Assembly: GCF_025118155.1 (NCBI RefSeq)
Contig: NW_026251422.1
Coordinates: 124,001-188,000, forward strand
Length of the DNA stretch: 64,000 bases
Origin: Cokeromyces recurvatus
Taxonomy: Eukaryota > Mucoromycota > Mucoromycetes > Mucorales > Mucoraceae
Direction of reading: 5' to 3'
Numbering within the stretch: position 1 is the first letter of the stretch; the number at the start of each line of letters is the position of its first letter. Below the pieces are notes generated by a model. The model was not told the origin of the DNA. It saw only the letters and a list, made by a program, of their open reading frames with translations, and ran no database searches. Positions 1-11,611 of the stretch are shown here, piece after piece. Position numbers and translations under genes: made by a program.

Positions 1-2
1 CA

Positions 3-970
3 AAGAAAAAGGAGCATAAAATTAGCAGTAAACAAACTAATAGTAACTTTGATAGTAAACTGTATTGCATTTGTCGACAACCTTATGATGCACGTCGATT
101 TATGATTGCTTGTGATCGTTGTGATGATTGGTTTCATGGAGAATGTATGGGTATAAATGAAAAAGAAAGTGAATTTATTGATCTTTATTTTTGCAAAGCG
201 TGTTCAGATGGTAATTCTCTACCACTACTACCCCCAAAAAAAAATCTCCCTTTATGTATGTGTATAAATGTCACTCATCTATTTAATAAATAATAGTGAT
301 TGGGAAAAAAACGTCTTGGAAACCAAAATGTTCAAATCCAGCATGTTATAAAGCAGCAAGAATTGGATCTAATCTATTAGGTTATCTTTCTAAATACTGT
401 TCAGATTCATGCGGTTTGCAGGTTGCACGAGCACGTTTAGAATTGGTTGAAATCAAACGGCGACAAAATAATACAACGAATAGCAGCAGCAGTCCTACGC
501 AGAAGAATAAATCAATCATTGAATTGGCATTAGCAAAACAGAGACAGTCTTATATAAATTCAATGGCAGACAAAGAAGATCGACAAAGACTTGAAGAAAT
601 AAAACAAGAAAAAAGATTAATACAGGATTCAATATCAATTATCCAAGAAAGATATCAATTACTAGAACAAACTTTATTAGTCGTAGATAATAATAATAGT
701 GACAGTAGTAGTAGTAGTATCTGTGGGTTTGATTCTAGATTAATATATGATACTGAAGAAAATAAAAAGGTTTGTCAACGTCATGCTTGTCTTCAACATT
801 ATAAATGGAAAGAATTATTTCCTGTTAAATTTGAACAAGAAAAACAAGAAGAATATAAAAGATTATTCAAATTAGAAAAAGAACAAAATCAGATAAAATC
901 AAGAATGAAAAAAAGGCGTAGTGAAAAAGAGATTATGAAGAATTTAGGAAATATGACATATTTATACTAA
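3..970 (+). CDS. spp1: SPP1/CXXC1-like PHD-finger protein of the COMPASS complex (5' part outside window)
   Basis: Two exons, 3-210 and 297-970, joined by a phase-1 GT-AG intron; 293 codons are visible and the start lies upstream of the window. The first exon carries a PHD finger with the C-x-C, CDRCDDWFHGEC and FCKAC cysteine/histidine pattern. Exon 2 opens with KTSWKPKCSNPACYKAARIG and SKYCSDSCG, a second Cys cluster typical of Spp1/Cfp1. A long Lys/Glu-rich coiled-coil-like region follows, and the protein ends in a basic tail. The known role of the family is to tether the Set1/COMPASS H3K4 methyltransferase to chromatin, the PHD finger reading H3K4me3. That role is inferred here from the domain order. 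A downstream kexin gene is on the same strand. Confidence 0.8.
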
Positions 971-999
971 GCATCTTGTTGTTGCCAGGGGCAGATATC

Positions 1000-1040
1000 A
1001 GTAGTAGTAGCAGTAGTAGTAGTAGTAGTAGTAGTAGTAG
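1000..1040. repeat. (AGT)n trinucleotide repeat
   Basis: About 40 nt of AGT/GTA units with one C interruption lie in the probable 3' UTR of the PHD-finger gene. No coding role is apparent. Confidence 0.8.
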
Positions 1041-1237
1041 ACCAGTCCTTAAAATATATATGAAACCGTCTATATATATTTAAAAATCAGCAGTAGCACT
1101 TATTAAAAAAAAATGGCATTTATAAATATAAACATGTTAAGCAAACTATATTAATTTTTTTTCATTATATTCATTTTTTTTTTTTTTTTTTACTTTATGA
1201 ATAAAACGGAAATAATAAAAAAAAAGGGATAACGAAA

Positions 1238-2017
1238 ATGAATAGCCGCTTTCTGTTTGTTTTTTTATCATTTCTAATTTTCATAAATAGTCTCTTTGCC
1301 TACAAGATACAAAAAAGGGATTATGAAAATAGACAGTATTTTACTCTTCATACAATTCGACCTAATGATATCAAAACTGCAAAACAAGTTGCAAGCCAAT
1401 TAAATGCGACCTTTGAAGGTCAAGTTGGTGAACTAAGTCATTATTATTGGATTAGTATACCCGCCTCGATAGATACCCATCAAGATTTAGTAAACCGCTT
1501 TGTTAATCTTCAAAAGAAGAGAAATCATCCTTCATGGTTAGTTGATCAGATAGAGCCTCAGATACCTAAAAGGCGTTTATTTAAACGTGCTCCACCACCA
1601 CCATTACCTGTTATTGAAAATGAAGAAGAAGAATATAAATTGAATGGTGGAAACTTTACTGTACCTTCTTTAGATGACATTAACGGATTTGAAAAAATGA
1701 AGGAACTATTTCAAATTAAAGATCCCGGCTTTGATCGACAATGGCATCTGGTAATGTGTTTAAGGAATCAATATAATTGTTTGTATTCTTATTATTGTTT
1801 GTTAGATTAATACTCAGGAGCGTGGACATGACTTGAATGTGACTGGTGTATGGAGTCAGGGCATAACTGGGAAAGAGGTTGTAGTCGCTATACTAGATGA
1901 TGGTTTAGATATGAACCATGAAGACCTCAAAGATAATTATGTAACGTACCTTTATTATTACTGTAAATGAATAGCTCTATACTTACGCATATATATATAT
2001 ATTTGTAAACAATCAAA

Positions 2018-2061
<44 letters not shown>

Positions 2062-3770
2062 GCAGAAGGTTCATACGATTTTAATGATCATGTCCCGGAT
2101 CCAAAGCCTAGGTTAGTAGACGATACTCATGGTACAAGATGTGCAGGTGAAATTGCAGCTGTAAAAAATAATGTATGTGGTATAGGTGTAGCCTATGAGG
2201 CAAAAGTATCTGGGATTCGAATATTATCAGGAGAAATTACAGAAGCAGATGAAGCAACAGCCTTAAATTATGAATATCAAAGGAATCACATCTATTCGTG
2301 TTCTTGGGGTCCATCTGATTTAGGTGAAGTAGCAGAGGCACCACGTGGGATCGTTTTAGATGCTATTAAGAATGGTATTCAGAATGGCAGAAATGGTTCA
2401 GGGTCAATCTACGTTTTTGCTTCTGGTAATGGTGGAGTACATGAAGATAATTGTAACTTTGATGGCTATACAAACAGTCTTTATACGATCACGGTAGGTG
2501 CGATTGATAGAATGGGCAATCATCCTTATTATTCTGAAAAATGTGCAGCTCAGTTGGTGGTGACTTATTCAAGTGGAAGTGGTGGATACATTTATACAAC
2601 AGATATTGGTGAAAATAAATGTTCTGATCGACATGGTGGCACCTCTGCAGCTGCTCCCTTGGCTGCAGGTGTCTTTGCTCTCGTTCTCTCTGTTCGCCCT
2701 GATCTAACATGGCGTGATATGCAGCATCTATGCATACAATCGGCTATTCCTATTTCTTTAGATGACGATGATTGGACAAGATTACCTTCTGGTCGGATGT
2801 TTAATCATAAATATGGATATGGTGTATTAGATGCATACAGAATAGTGGAGTTGGCTAAAACTTTTAAATCAGTTCAACCTCAAACAAAGGTAGAGGTGAA
2901 ATCACCATCCAGTACAAGTAAACAGGATATCCCTGACTTGACCCCCTCTCGAGATAACAAAATTGACAAACATAATGCATTCACCAGCACCCTGATGGTA
3001 ACACAAGATAGACTGGACAAAGCAGGTCTCCTTCGTCTTGAGCATGTTACAGTGACGGTGAACATTGAACATCAACAACGTGGTGATTTAGAAATCTTGT
3101 TGGAAAGTCCTCATGGCATATCCAGTCAATTAGCTTCCCCTCGACCCCGTGATAAAAGCAGTGATGGCTTGATTGATTGGACATTTATGACAGTTAAACA
3201 TTGGGAAGAAGATCCTGTTGGTAATTGGACACTTCGTATTGTAGATGGTAAAAACCCTAATAGTCGTGGTCAATTCATTAATTGGAAGCTAACCCTTTGG
3301 GGTGAAGTTATGGAGGGCTTCCAATTCGATGAAACAGACCACTATAGCCATAATGATGATGAGCCTATTATGGATAGTAGTAGTGGTATTGATGATGTTG
3401 ATTCAAAAATAAGTCCATCATTGATAATAATAACACGAATGTCACAACAAATCAATCAGTTCTAGATGAAGGAAATGAACAATCTTCAGAGAGCCAATTA
3501 CCAGAAAAGACACGTACAGCATCTTATACAATTTATGGACTTATAGCTGTATTTGCTCTTGCAAGTATTGCCAGCACAGCATTTATTATAAGAAAATATA
3601 TGATGAATGGAAATGGATTACGTTATACGGCTCCTACTGAAGAAGATACACTTGAATTTGATAATTTATTAAGTCATCCAAATCAAGAAGATAGTGATGA
3701 GAATGTATTTGTTGACAATGACAGTGATGATGATATTGACGTCTTTGAAATTGATGATAGTTCTTTTTAG
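1238..3770 (+). CDS. kex2: Kexin (KEX2-type furin-like proprotein convertase)
   Basis: Exons 1238-1750, 1806-1940, 2059-3412 and, after a frame break or 47-nt intron (3413-3459), 3460-3770; about 770 aa. An N-terminal signal peptide (hydrophobic residues 4-20) is followed by a propeptide ending in dibasic sites (PKRR, FKR). The S8B catalytic domain has Asp in [14 protein letters not shown], His in [10 protein letters not shown], oxyanion Asn in ASGNGG and Ser in [14 protein letters not shown]/homoB domain follows ([19 protein letters not shown]). Then come an acidic Ser/Asn-rich stalk, one TM segment ([19 protein letters not shown]) and an acidic cytosolic tail. In the family this is a late-Golgi Ca2+-dependent protease that cleaves after KR/RR. 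The reading frame shifts just before the TM segment: a short intron with the weak donor GTCCAT, or a 1-nt loss in an A5 run, would explain it. Intron 2 contains a 39-nt A run. Confidence 0.9.
2019..2057. repeat. A39 homopolymer inside kexin intron 2
   Basis: Thirty-nine consecutive A lie immediately before the 3' splice site AG of the intron that ends at 2058. There is no pyrimidine tract, so splicing must rely on other signals. Confidence 0.85.
3413..3459 (+). other. Possible 47-nt intron or frameshift point in kexin
   Basis: Reading on in the catalytic-domain frame meets TAG at 3463-3465. Removing 3413-3459 (GT...AG) restores the frame into the TM segment. The donor GTCCAT is poor; one extra A in the A5 run at 3405-3409 would also restore a natural Ser/Asn-rich linker. 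Confidence 0.5.
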
Positions 3771-3943
3771 ATAAACCTGTTAAAAATTCTGTACCTGAAT
3801 ATAATAATAAAAAAAGTTCAATTATATGTAAAACAAGTATAAAATTGAAGCAATTGTATATAAATAAATGTAAACTTTAAAATTATCAACACAGCGAGAG
3901 AGAGAAAAAAAAAGAAAAAGAAAAGTAAATAAATGACATGATT

Positions 3944-4248
3944 TTATTTGATTTTTGATTTCTCTAATCTATGAACACGAAGATGTCGACGCATATTACT
4001 CTGTACACTAAATTGTCTACCACAACCTTCTTCTTGACAAATAAATGGTTTTTCACCTGTATGTGAATAAGTGTGAATTTTAAGTGAAGAAGGACGATTA
4101 AAGGCCTTGGTACAAAAGGGGCAATAATATCTTCCAGTTTGCTCATCCCTGGTGATAATCATATTTTCATGATTTATTGTAGTTTCGTTTACTTGATTTT
4201 GAGTGATTTCATTATTTTTAGAATTCCGTTTCTTTTTTATAGTTATCG

Positions 4249-4283
<35 letters not shown>

Positions 4284-4614
4284 TTCATATTTATATCATC
4301 ATTAGTAATCCTATTATTCTCTTTATTAATATTTAATGCATCTAGTAATAGTTTTTGTTGTGAAGAAGAAGGTTGCTGCTGCTGATTATCATTGGATGCT
4401 ATATCTTTATCAATAGCTGCTAGTGAATGTTCATCAATATGAGGCAATAGTAATAAATTATTATAAAAGTCAGTTGAAGGAGCAGCAGTAATTGCAGATG
4501 CAGAACGTCTATGAGTTTGATGATGAAGTTTATTTGAAGAAGAAGAAATTGGAGGTAGTATCATGCTATTAGTAAGTGAAACAGATCTAGTATGACTCGC
4601 ACCTGGCGGCCTTC

Positions 4615-4654
<40 letters not shown>

Positions 4655-4888
4655 TGCCGTCATCCAAGTAGTATGATTTTTACAGGGTATAAAAGATGTA
4701 GTAGGGGCAGTTAAAGAAAGTTGTTGAAGTTCAGAAGGAAGATTACTTATATTTGTATTTAATTTAGTATTGAATATATGAATTGACTCTTGTTTCTTTA
4801 AAGACTTGTTTGATGAATAATTATCATTTAATAAAAATTGTATTGAAGGTAATTTAGGCTTTTTCGACTCTTCGGTCATTTTATACAA
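3944..4888 (-). CDS. C2H2 zinc-finger protein with two C-terminal fingers
   Basis: Single exon, 314 aa. The two fingers sit at about residues 250-305: YYCPFCTKAFNRPSSLKIHT and FICQEEGCGRQFSVQSNMRR plus HLRVH, joined by a TGEKP-type linker. This is the arrangement of fungal Msn2/Mig-like DNA-binding proteins. The remainder is low complexity: a run of 13 Thr, a run of 9 Ala, and stretches of Gln and Ser, encoded by trinucleotide repeats near 4250-4282 and 4614-4655. It is probably a nuclear transcription factor, but the target genes cannot be told. It faces kexin tail to tail, 173 bp apart. Confidence 0.8.
4250..4282. repeat. (TGC)n poly-alanine coding repeat
   Basis: Triplet repeat in the zinc-finger gene, read on the minus strand as consecutive GCA/GCT alanine codons. 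Confidence 0.8.
4614..4655. repeat. (TAG)n poly-threonine coding repeat
   Basis: Triplet repeat in the same gene, read on the minus strand as an ACT/ACA threonine run preceding two arginines. Confidence 0.8.
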
Positions 4889-6229
4889 ATATATAAAAAA
4901 AGAAAAGAAAGAAATATATTATATGTGTTTGCTATAAAAGCTAAACTACTTTATAAAATCGGAGTTTGTGTAAAATAAGAGGGGTAAAATATATTTGTAC
5001 AAAAAATGACTGCAAAAAAAAAGAAAAAATCCTTTTTTTTTCTCCTTTTAATCCTTTCTGTTATTATGAACTCCCCCCCCTTTATATATTATTTGTAGAA
5101 AGAAAAGAACTCGACATATCTGTAAGCTTTAGTTGATGTCGATCGTTTTTTTTTTTTCATGTTAAAATTAAATAGTTTGATTTCTTTCATTTTTACACTT
5201 GTTTTATAATAATTACAAGGAGGCCCCTTACTTTCTTAATTTATATTGAATTACTTTAAAAGGATGCTTAATAAACAAATTGTCGGATATGATAGATAGG
5301 ACTGATATTATCTCTCTCCCTTATCGTTATTAAAGACAATTTTTTTTTTTTTTTTAGTATATTAAAATAATTCCTTAATATTCATACACTTTGAATTAAT
5401 TAAAATGCTTTTATGAAAACCTCCCTTCCTTCCTCTTCTCCTCCTTAAAATATCTTTTTGTATCCAATAAAAATTAGTAACAGAATTTATGTGAAACTAA
5501 ACTAAAAAAAAAAATTTTTTTTGATCTGAAACATATAAATAGCGCTCGGCCTTTATATGCATGCAATAATAATTAAAAGGAATGGGGAGGGGAGCTATTC
5601 GACATATTTCCTTAAGAATACTTGTTTTATACATGAAGCTTGTCGATGAACAAACACCTAATTCATGCGAAACTGTGTACTAAAAGATAACTACATTGTC
5701 ATTTTTACACTTACAAAAAGGGGGTTTTCTAAATAAAATATGGAATGAATTCTTCCAAGATATACATAAAAAAGAAGAGAAAAAGAAATCATCTTCAAAG
5801 AATAAGAGGCACACCCCCCTTTTTTTTCGATCTTATTATATGGAAAGGTGTGACAGTTTGGAAAGCGATTTTCCTATGAATATAACTCAAAGTTTGTTAT
5901 GAGTTACCCTTCCCTTTTCTTCTTTTTCTGAAACATGTATATGTTTTTTTTTTTGTGAAGATCTTTTTATTGCAGACCTAGAAAATAGATTTGAAGAATA
6001 TCCTATAATCAGTGTTATACATTGTATCAAATGTATGATCTTACAGTCTTGTACAAAAATTAAGTATACAAGAAGAGGTTAAACAAGAAACTAAAAAAAA
6101 AATAAAATAAAACAATTAATAGAAATAGTAATCTATGAACACTCTCCCCCCTTCATACTCAAAATTTCATTTTGAGAAAGAGCTGAGAGAGCTTTGATAA
6201 TAGCATTTAGGTGCACTTTAGCGGCGAGC
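4889..6229. other. Intergenic, upstream side of the zinc-finger gene; no gene seen
   Basis: Very AT-rich with short T/A and CT runs. The only ORF of note (5696-5902, +) has no recognisable motif and starts in a purine-rich context. I see no supported gene here. Confidence 0.5.
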
Positions 6230-6720
6230 ATCTCTTTGGTCTTGTCATAATAGTACTTTGTGGAGACTGCTACTTGGAGGTGTCAGGGGAGGGGGACTAA
6301 TGCCACTTTTAGTGATGATGCGTAGATCAAGTTACAACGCCTTACATTCGTTAGAGATTGTATCGTCCCTATGAGTGGTATATATTCAAGTAGTTATCCA
6401 TTTATTATAGTGTACTATTTTATTTCATTTTATTTAAGGCTTACCATTGGAGGAATACGTTCAATTTGAGTTGACTTTGTCCAGTTTAGCAATAACGAAG
6501 AAGATAATAAGCCAATAGAAGTAGAATATAACCTGCCGCTTAGAATCAATAGACAAAATAAAAGAAGATTTAAACCGATAATAAAGGATGTCGACGTAAG
6601 AAAGAAGAAGTCGAAGTTACGCATTGTTTGTGGAAATAGAAAACCGTTGGCATAATTTAGTTGACAACATGAAGACAACACTCGTGCGTTATTAATATAA
6701 TCATGATTTTCTTTGTTTTC
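6230..6720 (-). pseudogene. Possible membrane-protein exons or gene remnant
   Basis: On the minus strand an open frame runs from 6720 to a good donor (ATG/GTAAGC) at about 6441. It includes a hydrophobic segment (SFIIGLNLLLFCLLILSG) followed by a second, weaker one. Further down, about 6360-6230, overlapping frames read PLIGTIQSL...RCNLIYASSLK and SGISPPPLTPPSSSLHKVLL before a stop, as if a C-terminal exon had taken a frameshift. The upstream side is a 38-nt homopolymer at 6723-6760, and no start exon was found. It could be a decayed receptor-like gene or chance coding-like AT-rich DNA. I do not recognise a family. Confidence 0.3.
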
Positions 6721-6721
6721 A

Positions 6722-6762
<41 letters not shown>

Positions 6763-7611
6763 GTACTTGTTAACATAAATACTGATTTTAAAATAAAGAT
6801 AACCAATAAAAACTTGAACATATTCTTTGTTTAATACTCTCTAGCTCATACTCTTTCGTACCTAAAGAAGCCAAGAAATGACAGCTTTGTAACTATATTT
6901 GACATTCATATATTCTCTTAAATAAAGAAACTCCCAAGTTGTGATATTTGTGAGTTGGGTGTTGCCGCAGATATATCAATTACTGAGTTTTTGCTTAAAC
7001 CATGGATCATTACTTGATAAAAAAAAAAAACTGGGCGCATTTTGTTATGTTCTCGTTATTGTTACTGTACAAAGGGTCGTAACAATATTATGAATACCAG
7101 AATGCTTTTAACCGACTGTAAAAAAAAAATTAAGAGGCCATGTAATATAATATTATGAGCGTTGAGAATGCACTAGTTCCTTATCGTTATAGATAATTTA
7201 TACACCAATAAAGAGAGTTATTTTTATCGATAATGATTTAGACACATAGTACATACTCAAGGCATTACATAATATTATGGTGTGCCAAGTTAATATTACA
7301 TAATATTTAAAAAAAAAATATTGCAACGAACTGACAAAACACCAAAAACAACCTATCAATTTTCCAATTGACGGCAGAAATACAGTATATTTAAACATTA
7401 TTAGTTGACTAATAAACTCCTTCTTTTTTATTTTACAATTAACAAAAATACATTTAGAGAAACTTCTTACTGTGAATAAATAACCTTAAAAAAGTAGTCG
7501 ATAATAAAAAAAAAACCGGCTTTTTTTTTTATTGATTATATTACAAATATAATTGAAAATATATAATATATATTTTTATACAAAGAGTCTAAACAAGTAC
7601 ACATATTTATA
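6721..7611. other. Intergenic with A38 run; no gene seen
   Basis: Contains an A38 run at 6723-6760. The remainder is AT-rich with no supported coding region; the 66-codon ORF at 7198-7398 (-) looks like chance. Confidence 0.5.
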
Positions 7612-8436
7612 TTAAAACATATGAGGATGATAGTAGGGATGAGGAATAAAGCCATTGTTTCCAAAAGAGGCCATTGGATAAGAATTCATGGGTAAAGGTG
7701 GTCCCATGGCTTGTGACCCTAACATATAATATGGGAGTTGTTGTTGTTGCTGCTGCTGATGATGATGATAGTGTGGTATCATATATGGATTTTGTTGTTG
7801 TTGTTGTTGCTGATAGGGTGGTATCATGTATGGATTTTGTTGTTGCATGATGAATGGATTCATATCATTAAATGGCATCATTTGTGGATACGTTTGTGTC
7901 AAGCCAGGCATATGTGGATGATAGGGTGATGCATCCATCATAAATGGATGAGGTGGAAGTGGTGGTGGTGGTGCTAGAGGTAATTGTGTAGGCAGTAGCA
8001 TATGTGGTGGAAGTGGCGGTAACTGCATAACAGGATCATAATCCGTTGAGTGTGGGTAATAATATCCTATCGTTTGTTGAGGAATTTGTGGCACCAATGC
8101 ATTCGTAGTTGTAGTAATAGCAGCTGGTTGTTGTTGCTCAGCAATTTCGGTTATTTGACCTTGATTATTGTTACGTCCATGATGATCCTTCCAATATTGA
8201 TATCCTAAAGCTAAAGCTCCTGCTAGTCCTGCATTTCGCAAAAAATGATGATTTTTATCAGGATGCTCTTCATCATAACGATTTAGTAAAGCGTCCGCTC
8301 CAGCAAAAGCCATTGCATTTGTTATCCAATCCCAAGATCCAGAACCAAATATATTATTAGTATTATTATTGTTGTTGTTGTTTACAGCCTGGTTTGCAGT
8401 ATGATTTTTTAAGAATCCACTAACAATATGGTTCAT
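7612..8436 (-). CDS. Low-complexity Pro/Gln/Met-rich protein with a small glycine-zipper-like N-terminal segment
   Basis: Single exon, 274 aa; the family is not recognised. Residues 1-45 include an Asn run. Residues 30-85 form a compact part containing SWDWITNAMAFAGADALLNR and LRNAGLAGALALGYQYWKDH, with small residues spaced as in glycine-zipper helices. From residue 115 on it is a disordered tail of Pro, Gln, Met, Tyr and His, with two repeated blocks of NPYMIPPY/NPYMIPHY type each followed by Gln or His runs. There is no signal peptide. The start is the first ATG, followed by MNHIVSGF. The tail suggests an aggregation-prone or scaffold-like protein, but no function can be assigned. Confidence 0.65.
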   Translation of the reverse strand: MNHIVSGFLKNHTANQAVNNNNNNNTNNIFGSGSWDWITNAMAFAGADALLNRYDEEHPDKNHHFLRNAGLAGALALGYQYWKDHHGRNNNQGQITEIAEQQQPAAITTTTNALVPQIPQQTIGYYYPHSTDYDPVMQLPPLPPHMLLPTQLPLAPPPPLPPHPFMMDASPYHPHMPGLTQTYPQMMPFNDMNPFIMQQQNPYMIPPYQQQQQQQNPYMIPHYHHHQQQQQQQLPYYMLGSQAMGPPLPMNSYPMASFGNNGFIPHPYYHPHMF

Positions 8437-9239
8437 AGTTCTTTTTTTTAGTTATTTATTTAAAATATATAAATATATGTATAATAGTGAAAGAAAAAGA
8501 AAAGAATTTAATAGTAATAATAATAAAAATAAAAAGGGCTGAATCTAGTCATTGTATCTCACTTACTAAAAATAATCATGGAAACAAACATTGGATTTTC
8601 GGACTAAATTTGGGCGAAAAAAAAAATTGAGTTTTATTAATTGATAATAAAAACCTAATTGAGCATAAGTCAGGTTTATATACCAAAATTTGCCTGGGTC
8701 AGTAATTCACAATGTATAGAATACAAAAAAAAATCTTATAAACTTAAGGAATAAATGTAAAAAGGGAAAAATTATAGTGTATATGTATCTTATTTAATGT
8801 TTTTGAATCCAATAAATAAAAAAAGAGAACCTATAAATAATGCTGGCAATAAAGATTAGAGCTCGAAATGCATATTATGCTATATCAAATCTACAAATTT
8901 GTAATGTTTGCTAGAGAAGGATCTAACGAGTTTTCTAATATGCATTAAAAAAAAAAAGCTTTAAATTAATTTGTCATATTTTTAGGCAATGATGGTTACA
9001 TGATGCCTATAAAAGACTTCGATTCAAGCAGTATGAATAGTTTTAAGCAAATCTTGGATCTGCTGTTTTTCTTCAAGTACCATCAGATCAAATTAAAAAA
9101 AAATGAGATACGCAAATTTAGTTCTAAAATTATAATAACTATGACAGGTTAAACTTATTGAAAATCATATTCATGTATGTATGTATTGTATAGTTATGAA
9201 GAATAATTTAATGTACGTGTTCTTTTTGTTTGTTTAAAA
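8437..9239. other. Intergenic, no gene seen
   Basis: AT-rich spacer between two minus-strand genes; only short A runs and a (TGTA)n stretch near 9175 were noticed. Confidence 0.6.
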
Positions 9240-11037
9240 TTAGTTTATATGGGAATGATTGTAATCGTCCTCTGATTCGTCTGAAGGTGATCGACCAAAG
9301 ACTCTTCCAGAACCTACAACTAGCTTTGATGAAGAAGCTCCTTGTCCAAAAGAAGACCTTCGAGGGAAAGACCTTAAAGGTGTTTCTCTATTGGATATAT
9401 TTGAAAAATGCTGATTAGATAGTGTTCCTTTACTAGTGTGTACAGAATTTAAGGTTAAGGCATCATCATTGTCCTGATCTATATTCATGTTACGAATTCC
9501 ATCGAGCATACTCTTATTTGCTCTTTCCATTTTTCGTCGTTTTTCTCTCCAATATTCTGCTAGTGTTTGATTTCGTTGTTGAACATTCTTTTTGGTTAAG
9601 AATGGCTTAAGCCATTTTTCATCAAATGACACAAACCAATGTGGAGGTCTGTCTTCAGGTATAGGCTCTCCTAAGGGGCCGGAAAGGAGTCCACCAATGG
9701 AAACATCATTTTCATAATCTCTAAATCTTTTTCGTCTTTGCTGAGATAGTTGCCCTATTTCTAATAATTCATCATCATCATCATCATCGTCATTATTATT
9801 GTTATTATCATCGCTATTATTTAATAAATTCTCTTGTGACAAATTATTTGTATTCAATTTCATGTATTTCTTTTTTCTTGTCAAAGGTAAATAATCTCCT
9901 TCATCTTCTTCAATCTGACTATCATCAGATTCATCAGGCTCAATAACACCTGTTTTAATATCTAAAATTTGAAGCATACGACCTGTTGTTCCACCAAACA
10001 GTAAAACAGTCAATACTACGACAGCAAGGATAGTGGTACGCATAGCAGGAGCACTGTCACCTGTAATACCAGCTGCTAAGGCAAACGCAACTGCACCTCT
10101 AAGACCTGCCCAGAATAGCATGATTTGATGATTACGTGGTAGTTGTTCGGGCTTTCCTAATGCTCTACAAACAGCATTAATCATCATTGATAAGGGGGAG
10201 ACTGAAGTGTAACGAGCTATACAGATAAATGCCTATCATTAAAAAAAAGGTAAGTCTTTTTTCATTCTTTTCTGCTAGTCGAAAATTATTTACCAAAGTA
10301 AAAAGAATAAAAAGTGGTTTATAGTCAAGATTATCCTGCGTGAATAAATTAATACCAAGGTAGATAAAGATAAAGTTTTCCGAAAGTTGAGATAAAAGTT
10401 GAAAGATAAATTTAGTGGCTCTCTTGCTTCTTAATGACAGATTATCATATGCATAATGCTTTAGTATAATTCCTGTAAATAACAATGTAACAATACCCGA
10501 CATTTGTATGCTATTTGAAAAGAAATAGCTACTATATGCAAAAAGTAAAACAAGGCAGGACTCAATACTAGGAAAGCGATAAAGTTGAGAATATTTCAAC
10601 ATTAACGCCACTAAAATACCAACTAAAACACCAATAAAGGTTGAAGCCCAAAATACGCCTAAAAATAATCCAATTCCTCTAAAAATATTTACAGCATGTA
10701 ACTCTTGTCCTCGAAATTTGCGAAGTGTACTAAAATCATAAGATGTATAAGATTGCATTCCTCTTTTTTTTTTTTTTCTTTTCTTTTCCTTTGAATACTT
10801 ACTCTGATAAAACAATAGCTACAGCATCATTTAATAAGGATTCACCAGAAATAATTGAATATAGCTGTGGGTCCACATGTAATTGGTTGAAAATTGCCAA
10901 GATTGTAACTGGATCTGTAGCTGATAAAATCGAACCGAATATCATACTGTCCAGAAAAGAAATGCTTATACCTTCTGGATTTAAAAATGCGTATAAGAAA
11001 GTAAATAAACTACAAACGATCAAAATTAGTACATTCA

Positions 11038-11071
<34 letters not shown>

Positions 11072-11611
11072 TCTTCAATATCGTATTGAAATACCCTGTA
11101 ACTATTGCAGCAATAAAAGTGCCTGCCATTGCGAATATTAAAATTGTGCCAAAATTAAGAAAAAAATTTCTCTAATAATTTATATAATTAGTAAAAAGGC
11201 ATGTAGTTTGAAAGATTAAAATAATATACTCTTTTTAGTTCATATCCAGAATTGAGAATGATTGGTGGCAATAATAAATTGAAAAAGAATCCTTGTTTGA
11301 ATTTAACCATGTCTTGTATAATGGTTCCAGGTGATAATTTAATTATTAATCCTACAATCATACCTTTATAATAATAATCATAAGTAACGTTAATTAACTT
11401 GGATAAATATTAATTAGTTACCTGCCATGATAGAAATGACAGTTTCATGAATGGCACGGATCTTCTTGAGTTGTAAATAATAACTTGTCCATAAGGCACC
11501 AATAAGTAAAATAGTTAATATTAATAAAGCCCAGGAAGAATACATTTCCTCTTCTAAAGGTTGATCTATTGGCCCATTTTCTGGAAGTGTATTATTCACA
11601 TTAGGATCCAT
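9240..11611 (-). CDS. nhx1: Endosomal/vacuolar Na+(K+)/H+ exchanger, NHX1/NHE6-9 type
   Basis: Six exons on the minus strand: 11611-11422, 11363-11230, 11171-11071, 11009-10803, 10762-10294 and 10232-9240; 697 aa, all junctions GT-AG and in frame. Family hallmarks in order are [11 protein letters not shown], the amiloride-site-like [34 protein letters not shown] with the transport Asp, and [15 protein letters not shown] with the essential Asn-Asp pair. Then come [13 protein letters not shown] and a long cytosolic tail with an Asp/Asn run and [13 protein letters not shown], as in Nhx1/NHE6-9. Members exchange luminal H+ for Na+/K+ in late endosomes and prevacuoles. Intron 3 (11010-11070) starts with a 31-nt T run and has the branch sequence TACTAAT. 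Length matches NHE6-9 proteins. Confidence 0.92.
11039..11069. repeat. A31/T31 homopolymer in NHX intron 3
   Basis: The run follows directly on the donor GT on the minus strand. A TACTAAT branch box and TTGTAG acceptor lie downstream, so the intron is otherwise well defined. Confidence 0.85.

Noticed and set aside
3964..4385. Several alternative-frame ORFs over the zinc-finger gene
   Set aside because: Shadows of the C2H2 gene; their Cys/Ala/Val runs come from the triplet repeat.
5696..5902. 68-codon ORF on plus strand
   Set aside because: Lys/Ser-rich by composition, no motif, no splice context; most likely chance.
10743..11141. 132-codon plus-strand ORF
   Set aside because: Antisense to NHX exons and its T31 intron.
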